A DNA stretch of 20,333 bases from Pseudomonadota bacterium (GCA_023432885.1 JAEZEU010000541.1:1-20333); one strand, 5' to 3'; counted from the stretch's first letter, positions 1 through 8,266 are shown. Numbers and translations are program-made. Notes: generated by a model not told the origin, from the sequence alone.

Positions 1-333
1 CAGCCGAAGGTCGTGCTGGAGAACCTGCTGCGCATCGGCCGGCGCGCCATCGTGTCCTTCCCCAATTTCGGCTTCTGGAAGATGCGGCTGCAGCTCCTGA
101 TCGGCGGCCACATGCCGCGCACGGAGAATCTGCCGGCGACCTGGTATGACACCGCCAACATCCATTTCTGCACCATCAAGGATTTCGTCGAGCTGTGCGA
201 CGCGATCAACGTCAAGATGGAGCGCGCGGTCGCGCTCGACCTCTACGGCCGTCCCGTGCCGTTGAACCTGCCCTGGTGGGTGTGGAACATGTTCGGCGAG
301 CAGGGCGTGTTTTTGCTTAGCCGGGGGAAGTGA
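1..333 (+). CDS. metW: Methionine biosynthesis protein MetW, C-terminal part (5' end outside window)
   Basis: The reading frame is open from base 1 and ends at the TGA at 331-333, giving 110 visible residues; the start lies outside the window. The protein resembles the C-terminal half of MetW, a class I SAM-methyltransferase-like protein normally encoded next to metX (homoserine O-acetyltransferase) and needed for methionine synthesis in many proteobacteria. Recognisable features are the segment IVSFPNFGFW, the PRTENLPATWYDTANIHFCT stretch, and the end of the protein around LPWWVWNMFGEQGVFLL. The SAM-binding N-terminal motif is not in view, so the assignment rests on the C-terminal half. metX probably lies just upstream, off the left edge (inference). 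Downstream, hairpins at 351-379 and 384-407 may end transcription. Confidence 0.9.
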   Translation, partial: QPKVVLENLLRIGRRAIVSFPNFGFWKMRLQLLIGGHMPRTENLPATWYDTANIHFCTIKDFVELCDAINVKMERAVALDLYGRPVPLNLPWWVWNMFGEQGVFLLSRGK

Positions 334-350
334 CGGCGAGCAAATTGGAC

Positions 351-379
351 GCGTCAGGCCTGGAGCAGGGCCTGAGCGC
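351..379 (+). terminator. Possible hairpin terminator after metW
   Basis: TCAGGCC at 354-360 pairs perfectly with GGCCTGA at 369-375 around an 8-nt loop. The stem extends as GCG (351-353) with CGC (377-379), with one bulged G. It starts 18 nt after the metW stop. There is no T-tract, so factor-independent termination is uncertain. Confidence 0.4.
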
Positions 380-383
380 CAAC

Positions 384-407
384 GTCTGCTTCTGACCCAA
401 AGCAGAC
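384..407. repeat. 24-bp palindromic intergenic element, copy 1
   Basis: GTCTGCTT (384-391) and AAGCAGAC (400-407) are perfect 8-bp inverted arms around the loop CTGACCCA. The same 24-bp layout, with a CTTSTGRCCC core, recurs at 1439-1462 and 2328-2351. Copies 1 and 3 share 19 of 24 positions. It lies between metW and the accessory block. It could be a dispersed palindromic repeat or a terminator. Confidence 0.7.
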
Positions 408-458
408 ATCGGATGAGGAAGTAGGGTGCGCAAACATCTATCGCATTCAGAGGTTTGA

Positions 459-475
459 GCTAACCAACATTTAGC
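459..475. repeat. 17-bp direct repeat with inverted ends, copy 1
   Basis: GCTAACCAACATTTAGC occurs here and is identical at 1512-1528. Its ends GCTAA and TTAGC are inverted repeats around a 7-bp centre, as in many operators. This copy lies 82 bp before a micro-ORF and 148 bp before the 231-aa gene. Confidence 0.65.
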
Positions 476-557
476 GTTTCTCTGGTCGCATTGGGGATGA
501 CTACCCGTCTAATTGGGTTCGGCATCGAGCAGGAACACTGTGGCTGAGGGGACTCTG

Positions 558-614
558 ATGAGCAGTTGGTTCTGGAATTTCCAGTGCGAGTGGCCGGGCA
601 TTCGAGCCACATAG
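558..614 (+). CDS. Possible 18-aa Trp-rich small ORF
   Basis: An ATG at 558 opens an 18-residue frame, MSSWFWNFQCEWPGIRAT, that stops at 612-614, ten bases before the next gene. AGGGG at 547-551 sits 6 nt upstream, a better ribosome site than that of the following gene. Three of the 18 residues are Trp (4, 6, 12) and two are Phe, which is unusual by chance. It might be a leader peptide, a tiny membrane-associated protein, or simply an open stretch. No tryptophan-related gene is nearby, so classical attenuation has no obvious target. Conservation has not been tested. Confidence 0.3.
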   Translation: MSSWFWNFQCEWPGIRAT

Positions 615-623
615 GCCGGCGAG

Positions 624-1319
624 ATGAAGCGCCTCGTATTGATTGTCCTTGCATTCTTGGTTGCCTTCGGAGTTGGCCTGTTCGTACTTCAGACGGTAAC
701 GTCGACGAAGACGTTTACGCACAGGTACAAGCTCACCCTGACCATTGACGCAAATGGCGCGAAGCGTAGTGGCTCGAGCATCATTGAGGTGAATTGGATC
801 GAGCAGCCGCAAAAGGTGCTCCCCATACCTGTTCCTCGGTTTGTTGCGCGGGTGGCCGGCGACGCTCCGGTTGTAGAGTTGGATAACGGAGGCGCAATTG
901 TCGCGACGCTCATGCGCGCCGATCCGTCTTATCGGCCGACGCCGCTAGAGTACCTGGTAGCGAAGGCGTTTCGCCTCGCCGACAGCGACGCAAGCATACC
1001 GGATCTTGAGCGCCAAACCGGCATGAGGATTCTGTCGGGCAACGAAATTCCTCCCCTGGTGTACTTCAGTGATCGCGACGATCCGAAGACGGCGAGGTTG
1101 GTCCATCAGCCGATCTCGCCCGGCGACAGCCTCGCTCCCGGCGTGACATTTGTCGACGCAACAATCGAAATGACTTCCGCCCCTGTCACGCGGACTCTGG
1201 AGCAGGGCCTACCGTGGTGGTCACGCCCGGACAGACCCGCATCGGTCGCTCGGCGCGCGTGGCTCCAAGGCAACATGAAAGGCGAGGCGGTCGAACCCGA
1301 GAGTCTTTTCCGGAGGTAA
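624..1319 (+). CDS. Hypothetical exported or membrane-anchored protein, 231 aa
   Basis: I do not recognise a family. The protein begins MKRLVLIVLAFLVAFGVGLF, a hydrophobic segment (about residues 3-24) after a basic N-terminus, typical of a signal peptide or single signal anchor. There is no lipobox cysteine, so a lipoprotein is unlikely. The remaining ~200 residues look soluble, with a beta-rich start (TFTHRYKLTLTID) that suggests a periplasmic domain. The ribosome site before ATG 624 (GGCGAG) is weak, so translation may be coupled to the 18-aa frame just upstream. The stop at 1317-1319 directly follows a GGAGG that could serve the next small ORF. The sequence is less GC-rich than the flanking housekeeping genes, consistent with an accessory gene. 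Confidence 0.6.
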   Translation: MKRLVLIVLAFLVAFGVGLFVLQTVTSTKTFTHRYKLTLTIDANGAKRSGSSIIEVNWIEQPQKVLPIPVPRFVARVAGDAPVVELDNGGAIVATLMRADPSYRPTPLEYLVAKAFRLADSDASIPDLERQTGMRILSGNEIPPLVYFSDRDDPKTARLVHQPISPGDSLAPGVTFVDATIEMTSAPVTRTLEQGLPWWSRPDRPASVARRAWLQGNMKGEAVEPESLFRR

Positions 1320-1321
1320 TA

Positions 1322-1456
1322 ATGATCGATCAATGTCGACCCTCAGCAGTACTCGGGGCCGGACTCCCACAACACGGGTACAGTCTCTGGCCTCGCTTTA
1401 GATGGATCACCAATCACACAGCTGAAACACTGAGCGAGGTCGGCTTGTGGCCCTGA
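1322..1456 (+). CDS. Possible 44-aa small ORF downstream of the exported protein
   Basis: ATG 1322 follows the previous stop by two bases and has a strong ribosome site, GGAGG at 1312-1316, with a 5-nt spacer. The frame runs 44 codons (begins MIDQCRPSAVLGAG) and ends inside the 24-bp palindromic element at 1439-1462, so its last residues (EVGLWP) come from the repeat. The good start signal and tight spacing argue for translation. The composition and the repeat-derived end argue against a conserved protein. I recognise no family. Confidence 0.35.
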   Translation: MIDQCRPSAVLGAGLPQHGYSLWPRFRWITNHTAETLSEVGLWP

Positions 1457-1462
1457 GCCGAC
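1439..1462. repeat. 24-bp palindromic intergenic element, copy 2
   Basis: GTCGGCT (1439-1445) and AGCCGAC (1456-1462) are perfect 7-bp inverted arms around a 10-nt loop containing GTGGCCC. Length, arm placement and core match the elements at 384-407 and 2328-2351. The differences between left arms (GTCTGCTT, GTCGGCTT, GTCAGCTT) are partly compensated on the right side, as expected of a conserved RNA or DNA hairpin. The rest of the 1320-1576 gap holds only the small ORF and the second 17-bp repeat. Confidence 0.65.
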
Positions 1463-1511
1463 TTAGGAGGCAGGCATTGAGCTTAACGTCCTGCCGCATT
1501 CACACGGTCGC

Positions 1512-1528
1512 GCTAACCAACATTTAGC
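1512..1528. repeat. 17-bp direct repeat with inverted ends, copy 2
   Basis: This is an exact second copy of GCTAACCAACATTTAGC (first at 459-475). It lies 48 bp before ATG 1577 of the small membrane-protein group. Both copies are followed by TAATTG (510-515 and 1553-1558), which may be chance. It could be a shared operator or part of a promoter for both transcription units. Confidence 0.65.
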
Positions 1529-1576
1529 ACTTCTTGGGCTTACATCCGTAGTTAATTGCAACCGGAGGTCGGTCCG

Positions 1577-1837
1577 ATGGCAATCGCCTTGGCGGTGGTA
1601 GGAACGATGGCGGCCAGTTTCGCGGTCGACTTGTTGCGACTTCCTAAAGGTTATCGGCAAGCTCTCCGCGTACTTGTGATGATGATCGGCATTTGGTGCG
1701 CGGTAAAGTTAGGTCGCGTACTGAGCTGGCTTACCGATAGGACGGTGCGGTCATGCTCCGAGCCCGAAGCTACGCTTGGCTTGGATTTGCCCTATTACTC
1801 GTCGGGGTCTTTGGAGGCCGCCTTGCGGAATGGCTGA
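1577..1837 (+). CDS. Small hypothetical membrane protein, 86 aa
   Basis: ATG 1577 was chosen over the upstream in-frame TTG at 1556 because GGAGG at 1564-1568 lies 8 nt before it. The protein begins MAIALAVVGTMAASF and has two hydrophobic stretches, about residues 1-18 and 31-50, separated by a basic loop (LPKGYRQALR), suggesting a two-pass inner-membrane protein. The C-terminal ~30 residues are polar and overlap the next gene by 85 bp in another frame. Such a long overlap is unusual, so the true end may be earlier through an error or frameshift, or the polar tail may be incidental. It heads a run of three small membrane-protein genes. No family is recognised. Confidence 0.5.
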   Translation: MAIALAVVGTMAASFAVDLLRLPKGYRQALRVLVMMIGIWCAVKLGRVLSWLTDRTVRSCSEPEATLGLDLPYYSSGSLEAALRNG

Positions 1838-1992
1838 TGACCGGTCGGCTTCTCGTGGCCAATCGCATCCTGCCCCTGCACTACATCACGCTCTCCGGGG
1901 ATCCAGTCGAGTTCCTAATGGGGTTGGCTTTACATTTGTTTATGGTCTGCGCTGGCCTGATGTTGATGGTAGCGGCGATCAAGGGGCAGTAG
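1753..1992 (+). CDS. Small hypothetical membrane protein, 79 aa
   Basis: The frame starts at ATG 1753. An in-frame TAG at 1738-1740 closes it upstream, and no other start codon lies between. It has two clear hydrophobic segments, roughly residues 8-30 (LGFALLLVGVFGG) and 53-76 (FLMGLALHLFMVCAGLMLMV), so it is probably a two-pass inner-membrane protein. No strong ribosome site is seen; translation could be coupled to the overlapping upstream gene. Its stop at 1990-1992 is three bases before the next ATG, which supports an operon. I recognise no family. Confidence 0.5.
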   Translation: MLRARSYAWLGFALLLVGVFGGRLAEWLMTGRLLVANRILPLHYITLSGDPVEFLMGLALHLFMVCAGLMLMVAAIKGQ

Positions 1993-1995
1993 CGG

Positions 1996-2316
1996 ATGAG
2001 CGGCCCGCTGAACTCGGTCTATTCCACAACTCTCGCATGGCTTGGCCTTGCCGCCATCTGCGTTGCTCCAGCCATCATCGCGGCAATTTATGGACGCGGC
2101 AGGCACGTCATCGGAGCAGCACTGTGCTCGTTCTTCGCGGTCCTCTTGCTCATTCCCATCGTGAATGGCTGGTTGCTCCTGTTCATGGCTCGCGGTGGCC
2201 TCCCCTTGCCCGTGTATTTGTACGCGGCAAGGTTCTCGATCGGCTTAGCGATGCTCAGTACGGTGCTCATGGTTTTCGCCATCTGGCAGCAACGACGGCA
2301 CGGCGAGAAGGAATAG
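1996..2316 (+). CDS. Small hypothetical membrane protein, 106 aa
   Basis: The start at 1996 follows the preceding stop by three bases, so it is very likely co-translated with the upstream gene. Three hydrophobic stretches are visible: about residues 13-31 (LAWLGLAAICVAPAIIAA), 37-60 (VIGAALCSFFAVLLLIPIV) and 79-98 (FSIGLAMLSTVLMVFAI). It ends in a charged tail (RRHGEKE), indicating a three-pass inner-membrane protein. Two short palindromic elements at 2328-2400 follow directly. No family is recognised; with its two neighbours it may form a small membrane complex (inference only). Confidence 0.55.
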   Translation: MSGPLNSVYSTTLAWLGLAAICVAPAIIAAIYGRGRHVIGAALCSFFAVLLLIPIVNGWLLLFMARGGLPLPVYLYAARFSIGLAMLSTVLMVFAIWQQRRHGEKE

Positions 2317-2327
2317 GACGGTCCGTC

Positions 2328-2351
2328 GTCAGCTTCTGGCCCTTAGCGGAC
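2328..2351. repeat. 24-bp palindromic intergenic element, copy 3
   Basis: This copy has GTCAGCTT...TAGCGGAC ends and a CTGGCCC core, matching the copy at 384-407 at 19 of 24 positions. It begins 11 bp after the last small membrane gene and sits between convergent genes. Confidence 0.65.
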
Positions 2352-2369
2352 ATGCCTTCGTCTTCCGCC

Positions 2370-2400
2370 GATGTCCGGTTTCGGGGCCGAAATGGACATC
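2370..2400. repeat. 31-bp compound palindrome between convergent genes
   Basis: GATGTCC (2370-2376) pairs with GGACATC (2394-2400). Inside, TTTCGG and CCGAAA form a second inverted repeat around GG. It resembles the 24-bp elements (GTCC...GGAC with a TTTCGGGGCC core) and may be a fourth, diverged member. It lies 54 bp after a plus-strand stop and 40 bp beyond the hydrolase stop, so it could terminate transcription from both sides. Confidence 0.6.
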
Positions 2401-2440
2401 AGCTGTCTGAGTCGGGAAGGGACATTAATGAGTGCACGCC

Positions 2441-3313
2441 TTAGACCGGCGCGTGCACCATCGACCTCGGATCGCGCACGGGCCAGCGGCCGGCTTCCAC
2501 CAATGCGATGAAGCGCTCCACCATTTCGTTGAATAGCGCCGGCTCCTCCAGGTTGAGCACGTGACCCGCCTTCGGGAAGAAGGCGAGACCCGCGGCCGGC
2601 AGATGCTTCTTCAGGAACAGGCTGGGCTCGATGCAATTGTCATCCTCGTCGCCGCACAGGATCAATGCCGGCGTCGGCACTTTCCGGATCGCGTCCGTCA
2701 TGGTGTAGATCGAGGGACGGCCGCCCTGGAAGCTGCGCATCGTATTCGCCGAGCCCCTGGCGTCGTGGCGGGCCAGCGCGGCATAGAAGTCGGCGTGTCC
2801 GCGCGGGTCCTTGAGCAGGAAGGGAATCCGGCTCGGCGCCTCGCGCGTCAGCTTGGCGACCTCGGCTGAACCGATCGTCTCGTATTGTTCGGCATTGGCG
2901 CGGCACTGCGCACGGAAGGCGTCGAGGTTCTCGAGGCTGGAGCCGGAGCCGACGGCGGCGAGCGTCATCGACAGCGCGCGTCCGGGGGCGTTGAGGCCGA
3001 CCTGCAGCGAGGAGTAGGAGCCCATCGAGAGGCCGACGAAGTGCGCCTGGTCGATCTTGAGGTGATCGAGCACGGCGAGCGCGTCGGTATAGAAGTGCTT
3101 GTAGGTGTAGACCTCGGCGGTCGGCGGCACATCCGACGGCGAATAGCCCCGCGCCGAATAGGCGATGCAGCGGTGGCCGCGCGAGAAGTAGCGCATCTGC
3201 GGCTCCCAATTGGTGTGGTCGGCCGCGAATTCGTGAAGGAAGATGATCGGCGTTCCGCTTCCGGCCTCCTCGAAATAGAGACGGACATTATCCTTGGCGA
3301 CGGCATAGGGCAT
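2441..3313 (-). CDS. Alpha/beta-fold hydrolase, 290 aa
   Basis: This is a typical single-domain alpha/beta hydrolase of normal length. The nucleophile elbow G-L-S-M-G puts the catalytic Ser near residue 96. The acid is the Asp in CGDEDD (about 222), and the His is in PKAGH (about 251) before LNLEEP, a standard C-terminal pattern. The oxyanion-hole region HEFAAD follows strand IIFL. Such enzymes cleave esters, lactones, C-C bonds or halides; the substrate cannot be read from the sequence. No signal peptide is seen, so it is cytoplasmic. ATG 3313 has AGAGGA a few bases upstream on the minus strand. It is divergent from the secreted Cys-His protein gene, with a 15-bp inverted repeat in the shared promoter region. 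Confidence 0.88.
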   Translation of the reverse strand: MPYAVAKDNVRLYFEEAGSGTPIIFLHEFAADHTNWEPQMRYFSRGHRCIAYSARGYSPSDVPPTAEVYTYKHFYTDALAVLDHLKIDQAHFVGLSMGSYSSLQVGLNAPGRALSMTLAAVGSGSSLENLDAFRAQCRANAEQYETIGSAEVAKLTREAPSRIPFLLKDPRGHADFYAALARHDARGSANTMRSFQGGRPSIYTMTDAIRKVPTPALILCGDEDDNCIEPSLFLKKHLPAAGLAFFPKAGHVLNLEEPALFNEMVERFIALVEAGRWPVRDPRSMVHAPV

Positions 3314-3419
3314 TGCGGGGTCCTCTTTCCAAAACCGAGCTGAAAATTGCAGTTAACGCTCGCGGCCGCAATGCGGCAGGCCTGATCATTTTTCGTCACC
3401 GAATCTGCGCGGTATCGCC

Positions 3420-3434
3420 CGGGAATCGTTCCCG
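3420..3434. promoter_or_regulatory. 15-bp inverted repeat between divergent genes
   Basis: CGGGAATCGTTCCCG is a perfect 6-bp inverted repeat around TCG. It sits about 107 bp from each divergent start (3313 minus and 3541 plus). The symmetry and position suit an operator for a dimeric regulator, but no regulator gene is adjacent. Confidence 0.4.
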
Positions 3435-3540
3435 CACCGCCACATAATATCTTGCTGTCGCCACACCGGCTGACAAAACGCGCCTCGGCTCCGCGCGCCA
3501 GCGCGAGGCCGGGGACGGGGGTATCTACAAAGGAATGACT

Positions 3541-4188
3541 ATGCTTCGTATGGTTGCGTTCTGCCGGCCTTTTGCGGCGCTGGCACTGTGTTCCGCGGCA
3601 ATCGCCGTATCGATCTCTCCGGCTTCGGCCCGCCCGCAACATGGCGCAAGCGGCTCCGCCCACGCCTATCATCACACCGGCCATCACGCGCAAGGGCATC
3701 AGGTCCGGCATCGTTCCGCGCACCATCGCCGTGCCGCGCGGCAATCGCGCTCCGAACGAAGCGTGGCGCGGGCGCGGATCCGCGGCAGCTATGCCAGCAT
3801 CGCGCCCTCTGCGGTCGGCCCCGGTATCGTGGCCTCATCCGGATCCAGCCTCGTGGCCGAAGCGCGCCGTCATCTCGGCGGCAACCCGACCGGCCGCGGC
3901 AGCCTGTGGTGCGCCCGGTTCATGAACATGGTGCTGCAGCAGACCGGCCATCGCGGCACCGGCTCCGACAAGGCGAGCTCGTTTGCCAGTTACGGTACGC
4001 GCGTTTCCGGGCCGCAGGTGGGAGCGATCGCAGTCATGCGCAGAGGCCGCAGCGGTGGCCATGTCGGCATCATCACCGGCGTCGATGCCTCGGGCAATCC
4101 GATCATGATTTCCGGCAACAACGGCAACCGCGTCCGCGAAGCGCCGGTATCGCGCGGGCGCATTTACGCCTACGTCATGCCGAACTGA
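3541..4188 (+). CDS. Secreted Cys-His (CHAP/NlpC-like, TIGR02594-type) protein with His-rich linker
   Basis: ATG 3541 is preferred to ATG 3535 because AAAGGA at 3529-3534 is properly spaced only from 3541. The 215-residue protein has a signal peptide (about 1-30, cleavage after ASA). A His-rich basic linker follows, with ten His between residues 34 and 62. The C-terminal domain looks like a cysteine peptidase or amidase: C124 in WCARFMN, H174 in GGHVGIITG, and a polar Asn-rich SGNNGN strand. This matches the NlpC/P60-CHAP superfamily, so a role in cleaving peptidoglycan peptides in the periplasm or outside the cell is likely. The His-rich stretch could bind metal (inference). It stands alone; the next gene is convergent. 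Confidence 0.78.
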   Translation: MLRMVAFCRPFAALALCSAAIAVSISPASARPQHGASGSAHAYHHTGHHAQGHQVRHRSAHHRRAARQSRSERSVARARIRGSYASIAPSAVGPGIVASSGSSLVAEARRHLGGNPTGRGSLWCARFMNMVLQQTGHRGTGSDKASSFASYGTRVSGPQVGAIAVMRRGRSGGHVGIITGVDASGNPIMISGNNGNRVREAPVSRGRIYAYVMPN

Positions 4189-4273
4189 CGGGCGATCGGC
4201 TAGTCGATCTCGGTAACCTCGACGGCGATTGCGACTTCAGTGTTCGTGATACGATCGAGGCTTCCATAAACTC

Positions 4274-4360
4274 GTCATGCCCGGCCGTGTGCCGGGCATC
4301 CACGTCTTTGCTTCCAGTATGCAGGAAGACGTGGATGGCCGGGCCAAGCCCGGCCATGAC
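4274..4360. repeat. Large imperfect palindromic repeat of Bradyrhizobium type
   Basis: The two halves are inverted copies: ATCCACGTCTT (4298-4308) pairs perfectly with AAGACGTGGAT (4326-4336), and GTCATG (4274-4279) pairs with CATGAC (4355-4360). Each half also holds its own CCCGGC/GCCGGG hairpin, so the RNA would fold as a branched hairpin. I recall CGTCATGCCCGG...CCACGTCTT elements as abundant in Bradyrhizobium intergenic DNA (memory, not searched). It fills most of the 347-bp gap between convergent genes. I see nothing else there beyond this repeat. Confidence 0.8.
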
Positions 4361-4535
4361 CATATGGAGAGGTTGGCGCCAAAGTTCGCTGCGCGATTGC
4401 CCCACGGGGAAGGGGACACGCGGCAGATGCGCGACCTTGACCGAGTGCCCCTGATTTGCCCGACGCGTCAAGCGTCCTGACAGGGACCATTCGCCGATCC
4501 CGCTACTTTGCATGGGGTTGTTTTCGACATTCTTG

Positions 4536-5324
4536 CTACAGCAGCTTGACCTGCTCCGCGGCAATGTCGTCTCCGACGGCAATCGTGCCGCCGGCGGTCA
4601 CCTCGGCATAGACGCCGCAATCGCTATGGCCGAGCCTGCGCTGCAGTGCCGGCGGAATGGCGAGGTCACGCTCGGCGGTGTCCGGATCGACATTGACGGC
4701 GGCGCAGCGGACGATGCGCTTGACCACCTTCAGCCTGGTCTCGCCGATCGCGAGCGTCCGTTCGAGCAGGTCGAGTTCGGACCAGGCCGGCCAGCCCTCG
4801 ACATAAACGTTGGCCCGGAAGCGCAGCGGATTGACCGGTGCGCCCACCATGTTCTCGATGGCGCGGACGCTCGAGAGGTTGATGATCGAGACGACCTTGC
4901 GGGCGACATCGGAAAAGCTGTGGCCCGGGCTCGACAGCACCTTGGGCGGCCCCTTGATCTGGCCGGCAAAGGCGACCCTTAAAAAGTTCTCGACCGCGGC
5001 CCGGCCTTCGCTGGTCTCCAGGTCGCCTTCGGCGGCGACCTTGCCGTCATGACGGATGGCCAGGACGTTGGTCGCATCGTCAAAATGGGTGCGCAGGCCG
5101 GCGAGCCATTCGTCCCGCATCAGCATCAGGAAGTGCGGCTTGGCGAGCCAGGCGGGCGCCGCCGGGTCGAAGCCGGAAGGGCCGTTCTCGATCGCGTAGC
5201 GGCGGTCCGCCGGCACGGTCTGGCCGGGCGCCAGCGCCGTGCTCGACAGGGGCTCAGGGGTCAGGCCTTTGACGGGGTAGCGGTAAAGGCCGACGATCTT
5301 GGCTGGGGCGAAGGGCTTGGTCAT
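4536..5324 (-). CDS. MOSC domain-containing protein (molybdenum cofactor-binding type), 262 aa
   Basis: The N-terminal part (about residues 8-110) matches the MOSC N-terminal beta-barrel: it opens IVGLYRYPVKGLTPEPLSS, a hallmark of the family, followed by DRRYAIENG. The C-terminal MOSC domain includes NPLRFRANVYVEG and KRIVRCAAVNVDPDTAERD. C207 in that stretch is the conserved cysteine thought to bind the sulfurated molybdenum cofactor or carry sulfur. It ends CGVYAEVTAGGTIAVGDDI, also typical. Related proteins include YcbX and the C-terminal domain of Mo-cofactor sulfurase; the likely role is N-hydroxylated base reduction or sulfur transfer. The start is near-divergent from clpB, with a weak ribosome site preceded by an A-rich run. 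Confidence 0.88.
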   Translation of the reverse strand: MTKPFAPAKIVGLYRYPVKGLTPEPLSSTALAPGQTVPADRRYAIENGPSGFDPAAPAWLAKPHFLMLMRDEWLAGLRTHFDDATNVLAIRHDGKVAAEGDLETSEGRAAVENFLRVAFAGQIKGPPKVLSSPGHSFSDVARKVVSIINLSSVRAIENMVGAPVNPLRFRANVYVEGWPAWSELDLLERTLAIGETRLKVVKRIVRCAAVNVDPDTAERDLAIPPALQRRLGHSDCGVYAEVTAGGTIAVGDDIAAEQVKLL

Positions 5325-5384
5325 AGGGTTTTTTTAAGAGATTCCCGAGGTCCGCGCCACGCTCGCGATTTTGTGAGCGGGTCC

Positions 5385-5413
5385 CTTCCGCTCTAGGAAC
5401 CCCGTGCCCATAT
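5385..5413 (+). promoter_or_regulatory. Candidate heat-shock (RpoH-type) promoter for clpB
   Basis: CTTCCG (5385-5390), 16 bp, then CCCATAT (5407-5413) partly matches a heat-shock sigma pattern (CTTG-type -35, CCCCATNT-type -10). The -10 part fits better than the -35. It lies about 130 bp before the clpB start. clpB is normally under RpoH, so a site is expected here. Confidence 0.35.
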
Positions 5414-5542
5414 CTGCGTCAAGCCTATCGAGGCGACGACCGCGGTCGGTTGAGGAATGTCAACGCGGACCCGCGGATACCCAATGAAGATGCCGCGATC
5501 GTGCCTCAGGGGCGGTCGAGGCATGCCGAGGGAATTCAAGCA

Positions 5543-8182
<2,640 letters not shown>

Positions 8183-8205
8183 TTGAGAACGCACTTCTAA
8201 GTGAG

Positions 8206-8239
8206 AACGCCCTTCGCGCCAAAGCGCGGAGGGCGTTTT
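8206..8239 (+). terminator. Intrinsic terminator of clpB
   Basis: AACGCCCT (8206-8213) pairs with AGGGCGTT (8230-8237). The stem continues CGCGC/GCGCG around a CAAA loop with one T-G mismatch, and TTTT ends the element. It lies 24 bp after the clpB stop. Most of its stem would also fold on the minus strand for the convergent gene, but without a clear T-tract there. Confidence 0.9.
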
Positions 8240-8266
8240 CAATTGGCGAGGCTTCTAGCCGCGCCT

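Noticed and set aside
384..2351. Repeats at 384, 1439 and 2328 as a CRISPR array
   Set aside because: Copies are about 1 kb apart with genes between, not identical, and no cas genes are present.
1776..2444. A 222-codon plus-strand frame over the small membrane genes
   Set aside because: It lacks membrane or domain patterns, and its end (FWPLADMPSS) is translated repeat. The two smaller frames have hydrophobic helices and tight spacing.
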